Part shown: positions 12,901-24,159 of the stretch, one piece after another | Position numbering within the stretch: the stretch's first letter is position 1 | Layout: each line of letters opens with the position of its first letter | Assembly: GCF_014839805.1 (NCBI RefSeq) | Contig: NC_051129.1 | Coordinates: forward strand, 7,568,920 to 7,632,919 | DNA from: Manduca sexta | Taxonomy: Eukaryota; Arthropoda; Insecta; Lepidoptera; Sphingidae | Direction of reading: 5' to 3' | DNA: 64,000 bases | The notes under the pieces: model-generated | Told to the model about the DNA's origin: nothing | The model's database searches: none | The model's input: the letters and a program-made list of their open reading frames with translations, nothing else | Position numbers and translations under genes: made by a program

Positions 12901-15900
12901 ACGCGAGCGGCCGGCGCGAGGCCGTCATAGTGTGGACCGTACCCGGCGGGCCCGCAGACCTCGCCGGCCTACAGCAGGGAGATAAAGTACACATATGTTA
13001 TTTAATTAAACAATTTTACGACGTAAAATGCAAACAATTCTTCCACCAAGGCACTTAAAATATTAACCACGTAACATACAGGAAACAATGCAAACTGGAT
13101 ACAAACTAAACAAATCTTTATTATTTATAGTATTGCGGGTTCCTTGGATTATGTTGTTTTCAATCATATATTTTTTTTCCGCTCGATTGGGTAATTTGGT
13201 TCTGGCAACCTATTTGGTATTTTTAACTTATAAGTTCCCTTGCGACTTACCTATTTCGAATCTTGTAGAATTTAAAGCAAGCTGATTATTACTGGATTAT
13301 TCGTCTTTTTCAACTTATGTGGGTCCCTAAATCAACTGACAGCTTTATTTCATTCAGTAATTATAGAATTAACCCATTGAAAATGACACTCGATCTAGGT
13401 TTGGAACCGATGCTTCCAATTCCGTAGCGTTAGAGTTAAACACCGTTTAAAATGGCCAGGTTCTAGAATGGGGCGGCGTGCCGCTGACGGAACGCAGCTT
13501 CGAAGAAGTGTGTGCGGTGCTGGAGCGCGGCGGGGACAGTGTCGAGCTGCTGGTGGAGCCCGCGCCTCAGCTCGACGACACCCCACCGCAGCCCGCGCAT
13601 CACCACCACCACGCGCTATACGGTAAGTCAATACTTTATTTTTCTTTTATTTCGATTTTACATGGGTTTTTTCTTCCACAGCTATTGTTCATACCTTCTA
13701 TTGATTCGATCTTTTGTTTGCACTTCTGTATATAAAGGTTATCGCACCAAATTTTTGTTTTTGCATTTTTATATTATACTCTAGGTAATATGAATTTATA
13801 TGTATTTAAGTAACAAGTGCGGTAAAAACGAACCCTAATTTATAATTATGGATATCCTCTGCAGATGCCCTTATTACTCAGAGCATAGATTTTCTGTATA
13901 TTAGATCCTAGTCCATCGCCTTTATCGTCCCAATGAGTTGAAAATAAATTTGAAGAATAGTAGTATGTTAATGATAATGTTTTGGTCCACAGAACCGGAC
14001 ACCGACAAATCACCGTCATCGCCGACGCGGCGGAAATTGCCGAAAACCCCGGTATAATATCCATACATAGGTTATAATTGTAAAAATATGTGTTGTGAAC
14101 CCATGAGACATTGAGCTAAATCGCTCCTCCATGATCTAGTAGAGACTGTCACTCGGTGCCTACTCCTCTGCGCTTGGGATCATCCATTATTATTGTTGTG
14201 ATGAACAAAAAATCCTTCTATAATTGTTAGGTACATCATCTTCTTTATCTCATTATGAGAGGTCTAACCATGACGGTAAATAACCACTATGTATCTGTGT
14301 ACTTTTATTATTTAAAGAAAGGAAATGTGTCTTGGTTGTATGAGAACAATCTTCAGGTAAATTTGTTAGTGGGACGCAACCTATGAGGTAAATTCCCTAT
14401 ATACACGATTATAACATTATGATACAATTGATATATATTTAGTTGTTTATTTTATCGCAATACCATATTGTACTAATAATAACTAATAAGTATAAATATA
14501 TTTTAAATGCTCAAACCTTTTCCTAGCTCTGTTGAGACCAGATGATTCCGCGATGTCGTGCTATCTCGCAGTTCTGAAGCCTCAAGTATATTCTCTGTCA
14601 ACATGGGAACATTGATTTATAATATAAAATACCATTATATTCACTTGCATACGAGTACTTATTGAAAAAATGACTTGTGGAAGTGTTGACAAAGAAACAG
14701 TTTGCAAACTGTCGGGGCTGGTCTCGTCGTTCTGCTGTGATACTGTAGCACTAATCAGTTAAACATCTTCCACGTTACACTAGTTGTAAGAGATTAGTAT
14801 TTCTATTTACGACTGTAGATGTACTTTAACTTTGTTAACCTTTACTATTTAGATAGAGGGAACTCTTGTTTGTTTATTCGAAGTATTTATACACCTACGT
14901 ATACTTTAAGTTTCTTTGTTAACTATATTCGTTAAACGTTATCGTTTATATAATGAATAATCTTAAGTGAAGTGTGTGAAAAAATGCTGCTACTTATTTT
15001 CAGATTTTTATTTTTTCTATCACCCGACCAATTTCATAATGTCGCCAACTACGGCCCGGACGGAGTTAGCCTGTTAGGGCACGCTCGACATTTAAGACAA
15101 ATAACCATGAATCACATGACTATCAGTAAGTGTAGCCAGACGCTAACTACAGACTTAGTATTCGATGGTAGAATAGGGATCATCTATAGGATACCGTGGA
15201 TGATTAGTGTTCATTGTCTACTGAGAATAAATTACGTAGTGAAGCTAGAATTGCCGCCGCTTACAGCTTAGCAAACGAATACAGGTTTTATAATACTGAC
15301 TACTACGAGCTAGACAAACCCGCACAGATTACATAAACGTCATCATAAACAAATGTGGGACATAAGCGGTGCAAGATAACAAAACAAGTGAAGGGGAACC
15401 GGTGCCGGCGCCGAACCACCGGCCTGAGGCGCGAGCCACTCGTCGACAAGCCTACATCCGTTTGTACCGTCTCATATATTGCGCATCGAGTGTCTGTTAC
15501 CGAGTCTTGCTGTTGACTTAGAGTAGTGTGATGCCGCACTTGAATGAAGAGACGCCGCAGCAGTTAGGAGCTTGAAGTGGTGGCAGCACAGCACTGAAAC
15601 ACCTTGAGCGACAGGCGCGCACCGACGCTTCCGTCATGTGATACGACACAGCGACACCATGTACATACCGCTCCGCTCGTACTCTGTAGTTTACTGTTAC
15701 GATTACTTACTCATTGAGATATGCATGACGTTGCACAGTGTCGATACGTGCATATTGGTTTAGTAATAAGCACCGTACAGGACGTGACGCCTCTTGTGTG
15801 TGATGCGAATAAAACTCGTGCGTGTTTACAGATATCCGTTGAAAAAACCATGTAACCACGTGCCGCGTTAAGTGTATTTATCTGTGATAAGCTTGAGTCA

Positions 15901-18900
15901 TTTGTTTAATCATTCGTAAATGTTACTCGATGTGAATGTAAATGATGCTCGAAACACGAACCATTCTATCATGTCCCGTGCTAGGCATTCACATGTCCTG
16001 CAATTCTTGTTTGTTTTTATAACGTACCTACAACAATATGTCATGTACCTACACTTCCTCGGAGTAAGTCTATTTTATTAATAGTAGACATCAAATGATG
16101 AATATTGATAACCTTTGTAATATTCAGCACTGATGCGTTTAATAACGTAGAATGTGGGTGCTTCTGGTTGGCTTTTCCTACAGTTTTTCCTTCTTAGGTA
16201 AAAATTAAAGAAACGTACCTTCCCTTTACACTTACATAAAAATATGAATACTTATAAATACCTCTAGACATTATCGTAGAACCTGTGCGTTTAGCGCTAA
16301 TACATTTAATATGAACTTATTTAATTGTAGACTTGAGAATAGTCAATTTTGTCTAGTTTTACCCGTTCCCACAGGAAGCTTATGCAAAACTTATAGATGA
16401 TTATAGGAATAGGTTAAAGAACACGATTATATAGAGATCATCCTAATATGTTTAAGCTAACGAACTTAGGTGTGAAGGCACATGCAGCTTGTGGAACCGG
16501 TATCAGCATGATACAGCTTACTGCATGGCGGATGGGAGCATCCGATTTTATTCATTACTTTGTGTTTCATAGAAATGCCTCAGCCCGACGCATGTTAACA
16601 TTAACATAGGAACATTCTTGCAAGTGAAAATATTACGTTCGCGATTATATACGATTACATTAATGAAAACATATCTGCATTGCTATTTTATGCACACATT
16701 GATGAGAGGCCGATGTCTCTCCTGCTGATCAGACTGACATTATAGCTGATGGTTGCTGCATGATGTTTAATGAAGTGCAATGCCTATCCCGAAACTTATT
16801 ACTGACTTAGATTTGCATATCGAGTCTTTAAAACATTCTTGTGTTTTATAACATTTTATGCCTTTGAAAGATGACCCTTTGTGTCTAGTACCTAGTTACC
16901 TTAAATTATACTAAGTTGTATACTATGCAACATCGATGATATTAAATGTGAAAAAATAGTATTATTTGTTTATGGAAACGTCGTATTTACACGACTCACA
17001 AAGCGAGAAAAAACACACGCTTCGAGTTGCATAGGTTTACAGCTATTTCGTTCATATGAAAATTAGAGGTTTTACTGAGTTTTTGCGTATGTGTGTGTAG
17101 GAACAAGACCGCGCAGAGCGTATGCGAGAGCGCCAGCCAGCGCGCGCGCAACTGCAAGTATGGTTCGAGAGCGAACTGCGCAAACTTGTGGTCGTCCTGA
17201 TTGCCGCAGATGATCTTCCACCGCGCGACCACACCTTGGGCTACGGCGACGAACCTGAAGCGTTTGCAAGAATACGCCTCCTACCTTCTCTGTAAATATT
17301 AATTCTGCTAGAATGTTGTTTGAATAGTCATTTTAGATAATTACCTCAATAATACAAACTTAATTGCAGTGAAAGTTGCCCTCCAGTGGAAACCGATCCA
17401 GCTTCTGCATCATGCAGTCCAGTGTGGAATGCTACGCTAGGCTTCGGCGGACTAACTGCGGATCTATTGGCAGGACGAGCCCTCGAACTGACTCTATGGG
17501 ACGCTTGTCCTGGTATTGATCCAGTGCTGATCGGGGAATGCACGGTAAATAGTGGCCACGGCTATTACTAAATAATCTAATATTAGTTGAGAATGTACTC
17601 TAGATGTTTCTAATATCTACCACAGATGGAACTAGAGAAAGCGTTTGCAGAAGAGCGCGCAGTGTGGTGGACGCTAGAAGAGCGCGGCACTCGGTCGGCT
17701 AACGCTTCGCCCCGCGGCTCTCTCACGGGAGCGCGCGCGCTGCGCCGCGGAGACTTCGCTTCACAACGCTCCGTATCCGGTAACATTCGTTTTCTAATGG
17801 TGGTATTAAGAAGATAAAATGTAATACTAAAAATAATACCTAAATATTCTACTTTAATGAGTTTTTAGGAAAAACTGATAAGTTGGTGCACATATTATGT
17901 TCTCAAGAAATCTTAGACTGGTTTGGGTTCCAATATATTTATCAAATATTTATAGTATTATCAAACCAATATTAATTTATAAGATCCACTAAAGCGATAT
18001 TTTCATAGATGACGTAGATTCAATTGGCGAGTGCGCTTCTCTCCTACACCCCGACCATGCGTGGGTGGCGGGCTCGCGCCGCGGCTCCTCGCAGTCCGAG
18101 ACGCTGGAGGTGGAGGTGTACCAGCTCGGCAAGGACTTCTCACGCTCTCTGCCTGGATCCCGCCGATCTTCATTTCAACAACAAGAGAAGGGTACATCAT
18201 TTTAAAGCAATGTTAACTAATAAAAGTGATACCGTTGTTTAATGTTTAATATCTGCGTTTTTAATTTGTTGTATATATATATATATATGGCCCATGTATG
18301 CGCATGAGAGTAGGGAGGATGTGTGGTCCCCAGAAGGCGGCGGCGAGGTGGGCGGCGCGCGGCGCAGCGAGAGGCGCCGCTCGTCGTGCGTGCGCCGCGA
18401 CCCCGACGACATCCTGCGCTCGCTGCGCGCCGTCAAGGGAGAGCTCGGCCGCACGCTCTCGCTCTCCGGCTCCACCGCCAGGCGTAAGTGTCGGCACTCA
18501 TCACTCACTGACACCGTTACATCTCATAACTATATATAATAAAACAAATGTTTAAGTGCTTATTTATTCAAAACTTCAATCCGACTAGATTCTTTTACAG
18601 ATAATTTATAAATCAATTTATACTTACGTTAACTTTATTACTTGATTTATTTTATTACATACTTATCTTTATCATAAGACAAAGGTTAAATGGAATATTT
18701 TAAACTATTAATAGGCACTTTATAAATATTTAAATATAAAATACATTTAACTGTATGGGGCAGATAGTACCAAATTATTAATTTGTTGTTTATTTATGTG
18801 CATAATTTATTTGACCATCACAAATCCTACAGATCACCTTAGTGACTCCTAAAACTGACTCAGATTTACCCCGACACCAAGTAAACAACCGTATGCAACA

Positions 18901-21096
18901 CCCCTACTACACATCAATCACCACTAACCTCCAATGCAATCATTATAATCTGCAAACATTGAGGGTAGTACTGATTTGTACTGTGTTGTGCTTGTTTGGT
19001 CAGCAGCGACGGACCGTTAGCGCCTCGGTAAGCGACTCCTTACCCGTGCATCGGCCGCGGCGGCGCCCGCGCGAGCCCCCTCGTGCGAGTACAGGGTGTG
19101 TCCGCGCGCGGCGTCGGTGTACGCGATCCCTTGTGACGTCCGACGGCCGCCAGCCTCGAGTTTCGATTCTGTCCTCGCGCCGCCCCGACCGGCGCCGCGC
19201 GTTCCGTCTCGACCGCACCGGATGTCGTCGAGGCGGAACCCGCGGCTGCGGTCGGTGCGTACTCGCGGCCAGCGGCCATGATCGCGACTCGGGGCTCGTA
19301 GTAGCATGGGTCATACATCGCTTGCGCGGCGGCCGCGCGCACGCTCCGTTGAATGTGGCTGCGCCCGACGCTTCTCATCACTTCACTGTGTGTACTGTAC
19401 TGTCCTGACGCATGCCCGGCCGCGGGCGATCACGCTCACTTCATCTGTTTCTGTGTACCGTCTGTTCGGCTGCCCGTCTACGTTCATCTCGATGGCATTG
19501 TGTCGCCTACGATGTTTGGATTTCATCACCTCTGCGAATGTCTCACCCATTGTTACGACGCGCATTCTATTAGATTCTTGTAAATAATAATTCTTGTAAG
19601 AACCCTGTACGTAGGCCGTAGTTGGTAATACCATCGTATGAGATTCATTTCAAACTTGCGGAGTAGGATATAACATTCCTCCAGTAGGACACGGTCGCGC
19701 ATGTGGTAGCAGATGCACGCGGCTCGCCGACGCCAGCGGTGGCATGAGTTCTATTACAATACTAATCCACCAATCGCAATTTTCTAACGATCAATCAATG
19801 GCTGTTCATGACACGGAATGCTCACCATACGAGTCGAAGAATCGCTTCAGAAAACTCTTTTAGAACCTCGACTCCACTCTTGGCTGCACAAGTTATGACG
19901 CTTTCTCTTCCATCTGTGTGTTTAGGAAAGGAACCAAATCGAATTCTATGTAAACGAAAATTGTAATACATTGGCACGAAGCTGTTTGACGTGCTTATTT
20001 TATGTATTTTTTGTTTTTTGTAACTTAAATGTTGAATTGAATGGTTTGATCTCAATTCGTATTTTGGTTTTTGTTTTTTTTTTATATGTTTTATCGCGTT
20101 AAGTAACGTACAAAGACATATGATGAGAGGTACCGCCGTCCTGTGCATGTCCGTGGATATGACAGGACGGTGGCGAACGGGTGGTGGTGTGTATCGGGTG
20201 CGGGGTGCGCAGGTACGGCGACGGGTCGTAAGGGCAGCATGTGGGCGGCGGTGCCGGCGGCGGCGGCGTGTGACGCGCTCGCCGGCGACGAGGACGCCGT
20301 GCCGCTCGGCCCCGGTCAGCTGCCACCGCGCAATGCACATCTACCACCGCTGCACGCCGAAATCAACATCAGCATTATCATGATCAAGGGACAGCTCGAG
20401 CTAGAGGTGAATATATTAGTTCATTCTTCCTTCTACACCCGTTAGAAATCATTTGCTCTAGCTACATTGGAAATTGTATTTCAAGTTAACAGGCTATATA
20501 TGTACGTTATTACATTCGCACAAGTAACGTAAAATAATAAACAAATCTATTATATGATTACCACAGCCACTTGTTATCCCCACTAAATAAAATACGATAA
20601 CATAATATTGTGTAGGTATCGCACGCCCGTAGAGTGTACGGCGTAAATGGCGAAGTACCTGACTCGTACGTGAAGTGCTACCTGCGTGACGGTGATAAGT
20701 GGCTGCACAAGAGGAAGACGCGAGTCATCCGCCGCACCACGGAGCCTCACTTCAAACAAACGCTCAAATATCAGGTACCCATAACTTCATAAAATGCTTA
20801 TTAATCAGCACTCGAAGAGATCCGTTTAATATTTTTACATTGCCTGGAAGACTACTCTACAAAATTTGTATTGTGTGTCCCATAGTGTTAACTGAAATAT
20901 TTATTGTCAGGCAAGTGAGGCTCTCGGTCGCACGTTGGTAGTGATGCTGTGGCAGCGTTGCGGCGGGTTCGAGCACAACCTGGCGCTGGGCGGCGCCGAG
21001 ATCTGCCTCGACAAGCTGACGCTGCCGCAGCGCACGTACGGCTGGTACCCGCTGTTCCCCGCCACCTCGCTCGCCGCCGACGAGTCGCCCGACTGA
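3941..21096 (+). CDS. Rim: Rab3-interacting molecule (RIM) active-zone scaffold, N-terminus probably missing
   Basis: Rim anchors synaptic vesicles and calcium channels at the presynaptic active zone. Exons read with GT-AG borders: 3941-4055, 8940-9048, 9424-9577, 9787-10020, 11033-11208, 11332-11475, 11813-12051, 12862-12986, 13460-13622, 13993-14051, 17101-17291, 17370-17544, 17626-17779, 18009-18191, about 18314-18483, 20213-20406, 20616-20774 and 20911-21096 (TGA stop). Domains in order: FYVE-like zinc finger (CRVC...CNGCQHRVCEDC, then CSVC in the next exon), a Ser/Arg-rich linker, a PDZ domain with a GFGMRVVGG ligand loop (12862-13622), C2A (17101-17544) and C2B (20213-21096, with KGQLELE, YVKCYLRDGDKW and GWYPLF). 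Phases agree at every junction except 18191/18314, which is off by one base, so a microexon or other splice site is missed there. The ATG at 3941 directly follows an acceptor-like CTAG, so that exon may be internal. Confidence 0.92.
4450..6446. repeat. Large inverted duplication of a transposon-type gene
   Basis: Two arms (about 4450-5455 and 5695-6446) are near-identical reverse complements around a spacer of roughly 240 bp. Both outer ends carry AGTGGAG(T/C)GCCTGGAG followed by CTCGGATTAGAG. The left arm holds extra sequence absent from the right. The right arm and spacer encode, on +, pieces of a protein with the motif HAFTGCDTTSAFF (spacer), then GVACILSLYGAPSKTHDL and a tail ending KFRYG with a stop (5745-5936). 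The left arm encodes the same tail on the minus strand plus a Cys-rich stretch (CNCKKGC). Stops interrupt the frame, so it is a broken gene. That motif is known to me from many repeated proteins in insects and cnidarians; I cannot name the superfamily. It lies inside a Rim intron. Confidence 0.85.
5475..5936 (+). pseudogene. Broken transposon-type protein with HAFTGCDTTSAFF motif
   Basis: An 80-codon frame (5475-5717) contains HILFLHAFTGCDTTSAFF followed by a Lys-rich stretch and ends at a TAA. After a short interruption the same protein appears to resume (NINEDP... to KFRYG, stop near 5936). The downstream part is duplicated in reverse at 5206-5440. The stops and the inverted copy mean it cannot make the full protein. 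Its activity (nuclease-like or other) cannot be told from this sequence. Confidence 0.6.
6548..6870. mobile_element. TTAA-flanked palindromic MITE, copy 1 (right end rearranged)
   Basis: It begins TTAAGGCGATACCTCAAGG and then reads through a left arm that is repeated in reverse almost perfectly (about 6610-6725 against 6735-6860), with a short centre near CGTCATATT. The right terminus differs from the left, so this copy carries an extended hairpin and a lost end. A second copy with both ends lies at 57840-58082. TTAA target sites suggest a piggyBac-type origin; that is inference. Confidence 0.8.
6871..8560 (+). other. Rim intron sequence, nothing further seen
   Basis: AT-rich intron DNA between the hairpin MITE and a GC-rich patch at 8620-8685. 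I see no exon with flanking splice sites and a shared frame, and no clear repeat ends. Confidence 0.5.
8620..8690 (+). promoter_or_regulatory. Short CpG-dense island inside a Rim intron
   Basis: About 65 bp of almost pure G and C with many CpG sites lies in otherwise AT-rich intron DNA, 250 bp before the exon at 8940. An ATG with an open stretch and a GTAAGT donor follows at 8836-8880, but its phase does not join exon 8940. An internal promoter for a shorter Rim form is possible and unproven. Confidence 0.3.
10667..10714 (+). repeat. Perfect 22-bp inverted repeat (hairpin) in a Rim intron
   Basis: TGAAGTAAAAAACTGTATGT with its next two bases, AC, is followed after 4 bases by its exact reverse complement. 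The RNA would fold into a 22-bp stem with a tiny loop. The loop is too small for a usual microRNA precursor, so a MITE remnant is more likely. Confidence 0.6.
12176..12660 (+). mobile_element. 5'-truncated RTE-type LINE with target-site duplication
   Basis: The frame 12240-12644 encodes the C-terminal end of a non-LTR reverse transcriptase protein: VMTYGAETWTLT, then a basic region with GRPPARWSDDLRKVAG and WRILEEAYVQQW before the stop. It ends in a GATGATGATGAT tail. The same 10-bp sequence ATAACAGGTA stands on both sides (12166-12175 and 12661-12670), which shows target-primed insertion. Only the last 0.5 kb of the element is present. It lies in the Rim intron just before the PDZ exon. Confidence 0.9.
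14052..17100 (+). other. Long Rim intron between the PDZ and C2A parts
   Basis: About 3 kb without a supportable gene. One stretch (15004-15124) sits between an acceptor-like TTTTCAG and a GTAAGT donor and has one open frame, but it does not join the neighbouring exon phases; it could be an optional exon. GC-richer DNA at 15380-15620 has no clear coding signal. Confidence 0.5.
18484..20212 (+). other. Rim intron with a GC-rich core
   Basis: AT-rich flanks surround a GC-rich, CpG-rich core at 19000-19450 that is open in several frames on both strands. A CAG/CAG acceptor-like site at 19001-19006 and a GTAAGC donor at 19030 would define a 24-base exon, but its frame does not connect the neighbouring Rim exons. 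I do not call a gene here. Confidence 0.4.
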
Positions 21097-23605
21097 TCCA
21101 GAGAGCCGTCGCCGGAGCGCCGCGACAACTAGCGCACCCACGACGGCTATGCTGAGCTTATGCCAACACAAGCATCGATCATTTGACAATCTTTAACAGC
21201 ATTCTATGGGACAAACTCCCACCGAGTAGATATTTTAATTATTTAAAATACAATTATTACGGTTTTTACTAATGGATAAAGTTATTATACCGAACATATA
21301 CTCTCAGTTTAAGGCTTCTTTTAAAACAAAAATAATTTGAGACTCCATGAAATCTTATTTCTATTAAATAAACCCTAAGTTACTAACCAAATCTAAGTAA
21401 AGTTTTAGTAAATCAACATTCTAAATGCATTGTCACACGATCGATGTCCCAACGCCGAGCAGCTTCCCGCGCCGACCACAATGCTCTGCCCATACGGACC
21501 CACGTACCGTTACGTTATTGTAAATATGATTTTAGTTCCAGCACAAATAACAACGTGTAGGTACATGCAAACGAATGGTCGTGGAAATAAAAAATCTATT
21601 AAGAACTTCCACCTTCTTACTGCCTGGGATGAATATCCCATACCTCTAATTAAATATGTGTTGTTACAATAAAAATATTTCCACGACTGTAACAAATCAT
21701 GAATCGTGCCCCGGTACCAATGAATCTAAATTAACTTACGTTCTTATGAGATTACGGGGTGTACCGCTGGCAACATAGAAAGTAATAAGTTATTAAAAGA
21801 GGAGCTTAATTTAGAAAAATGCTTCTTAATTATAAACTATTCTCCAAACTGTCCTTGTCCAGACTCTACAAAATACTCATTCACAATATAGAAATAAATT
21901 CACAATTCGATATTTCATCTGTACTGCTCAAACCATCTTTATATGTGTATTGATATATAACTTACGTGTAGCGTGAAACGTAGCATCTATGAAACATATT
22001 ACATTATCCATACCTACATAAACTTGTATAATAACATCAATCGTTAGACTTTTATCTTAACAATTTTAGAATACGACGTACAACTAATTAAATCATTTTA
22101 CCCTGAGTACAACAAAATATATCTACATCCAACTAATTCATAATCAACGTAATAGATAAATAATTAATTATATTTTTTTGAAACATGGCAATGAATATAC
22201 TCTACAAAATAAAAGTGATCGTTAATATTGTGTATCTTGATGTGAGCTATCTATTTACACGAACCCTTAAGTATAGTGAATAATATCGTCATCATAATAA
22301 CCCCACTTCTACACTTTGCCTTATATGATTAAATACATTTCTAAAGTTATTCTAGTGAGTAAGCGCGTCTAGATACTATTCTTCCAAGGTTGTGCTTTAG
22401 TGAAATTTCAAAGTATACCTACTGTATTTGATTTATAGCATTGCTATTCCTTGTTTGTATCAATGTTCTATACGTGTAATTCTACAACTGTAAATACGAA
22501 GATGTTGTTTTCAAAATTTTCTACGCACAACATTCTCGTGATAGTTTAATCTTTTATAGTGTCTAGAATCGAAGAAACGTAAACAATTCTGACAAATACT
22601 TTAAAGTTTTCAACAAACTTTCCCAAGTAGTTAATAAGTAAATATTCATCACCTAGATGTCATAGAGGTCATATTGTCATGTATTTAGGAGCTGAGCTGG
22701 CTGGCGGCAGCGGCTCGTCGTGATCTTGATGTATCGTGTAATGTTACTGTAGGTAACCACTACTCCCAAGTAGGGCCGAGGGCCGCACTACTTGTACAAC
22801 CGGCCTAGCTCATTAGCTACCCACCATTCTTTACGTAGAATATATATATGTATATGTGGAAAAAGATATCTCAATCGTCGGTGTTAGAAAAATCTACATA
22901 TCCTATACAAGGAACAAATGTCTTATCAAAATCTGTGTTCTTCCAGTGGCGTGACTGGTGACAGCTTAGAGCTTCTCGTGGCTCACCCTGACAATATCTA
23001 TCGCTTATTGACGTACGCTTGTGGTGCATGCGGGCGCAGAGCTTGCGCTGTCGTGACTCGTGAGTGGCGACTGGTGACTAGCTCCAGCTCCACCTCGCAC
23101 TCCGTCACGCAGCGGCTTATTTATTTATTTTACCATAATGGTTGTACATTTCCCAAGAGAGAGATAAAAATATTTATTATACCTAATTACCTAATTGTTC
23201 TCGTTAGATTAATTAAATATAAACTCTCGATTCAAATGCCTAAAGTATATATCAGGTGTTGAGTATATTTTTACACTATAATTTTGTATTCGGTTAAGTT
23301 GTGAAAAATATACATAAATATTTATAAAAATGATATAGATGATTACTAGAGTATTTAAAGAAAACGATATTGTATCAATTCTAACATAATGTTGGAATCG
23401 ATCAAAACTAACTTACGCTTATTATCTTGATATATTAGAATAATACCAGATTAATAATACTTTTACGTAAGTGAAAAGTGTAAAACTATAAACATAATCT
23501 AGTTATTATGATGTGCCTCTAAATCGACGGGTCCGATACCACTCGGCCACTTCACTCGACGCTGCGACACATATCGGAAGCTCACTATACTATACACACC
23601 GCACA

Positions 23606-23637
<32 letters not shown>

Positions 23638-24159
23638 ACTCGTGCGTCGCGCGAGGCGTGACTCGAACCCGTGAGGAATTGCACGCAGGCCCGCGTATCT
23701 GTCTCTACTGCATACTACTTTCCACTCTAGCGCGAATGGTGAATCAATGTGATACGGTATCGGCTATCATGTAATTGTATTGACTTTCATACTTTAGTAG
23801 TATATTATAATATATATTATATTGTTTCTTCCTAGATACATTTCGACTCTTCTGTTCTTTGATCAACATTAGGCAGTTTATAAAGGACCTAACTTCCTAT
23901 AAGCACTATTTCATCAGATCATTACAAACTTGTGTCTATCTGTGAAGGAATGCTCAGTGTACGAAACATCCAAATAAATTGATTCCAATGTTGGTCATAG
24001 CACGGAATGTAACTACAAGTCCCAGTACGTAAGAAATACATATGTGTGTCAAAATATATTATTAAATAAATGTGATAAAAATGAGTTTATTATAGCGATA
24101 TAAACAACATTTGTCGTATTTTATTTCTTCCATTAAATTCACCTTTTTCCTACTGGATA
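21097..24159. other. Rim 3' flank and intergenic DNA
   Basis: After the Rim stop an AATAAA lies near 21365 and another AATAAA-like site near 21670; either could end the transcript. Most of the rest is AT-rich without genes. 23530-23700 is GC-rich, with tandem GCGAGCACGCC-like repeats (23608-23637) and two tRNA-like pieces on the minus strand: a box B-like GGGTTCGAGTC near 23660 and a box A-like TGGCCGAGTGG near 23548. Their order is not that of one tRNA, so they are more likely SINE remnants. Confidence 0.5.

Noticed and set aside
14972..15271. 99-codon frame with a hydrophobic start, as a secreted peptide gene
   Set aside because: The hydrophobic part is a poly-T tract of a splice acceptor-like site. 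It could be an optional exon but has no supporting match.
18842..19408. 188-codon plus-strand frame in the Rim intron
   Set aside because: Arg-rich composition comes from high GC. Several frames are open on both strands, and it does not join Rim exons in phase.
23540..23670. tRNA gene on the minus strand
   Set aside because: The box B-like piece lies upstream of the box A-like piece and no cloverleaf fits, so SINE remnants are more likely.
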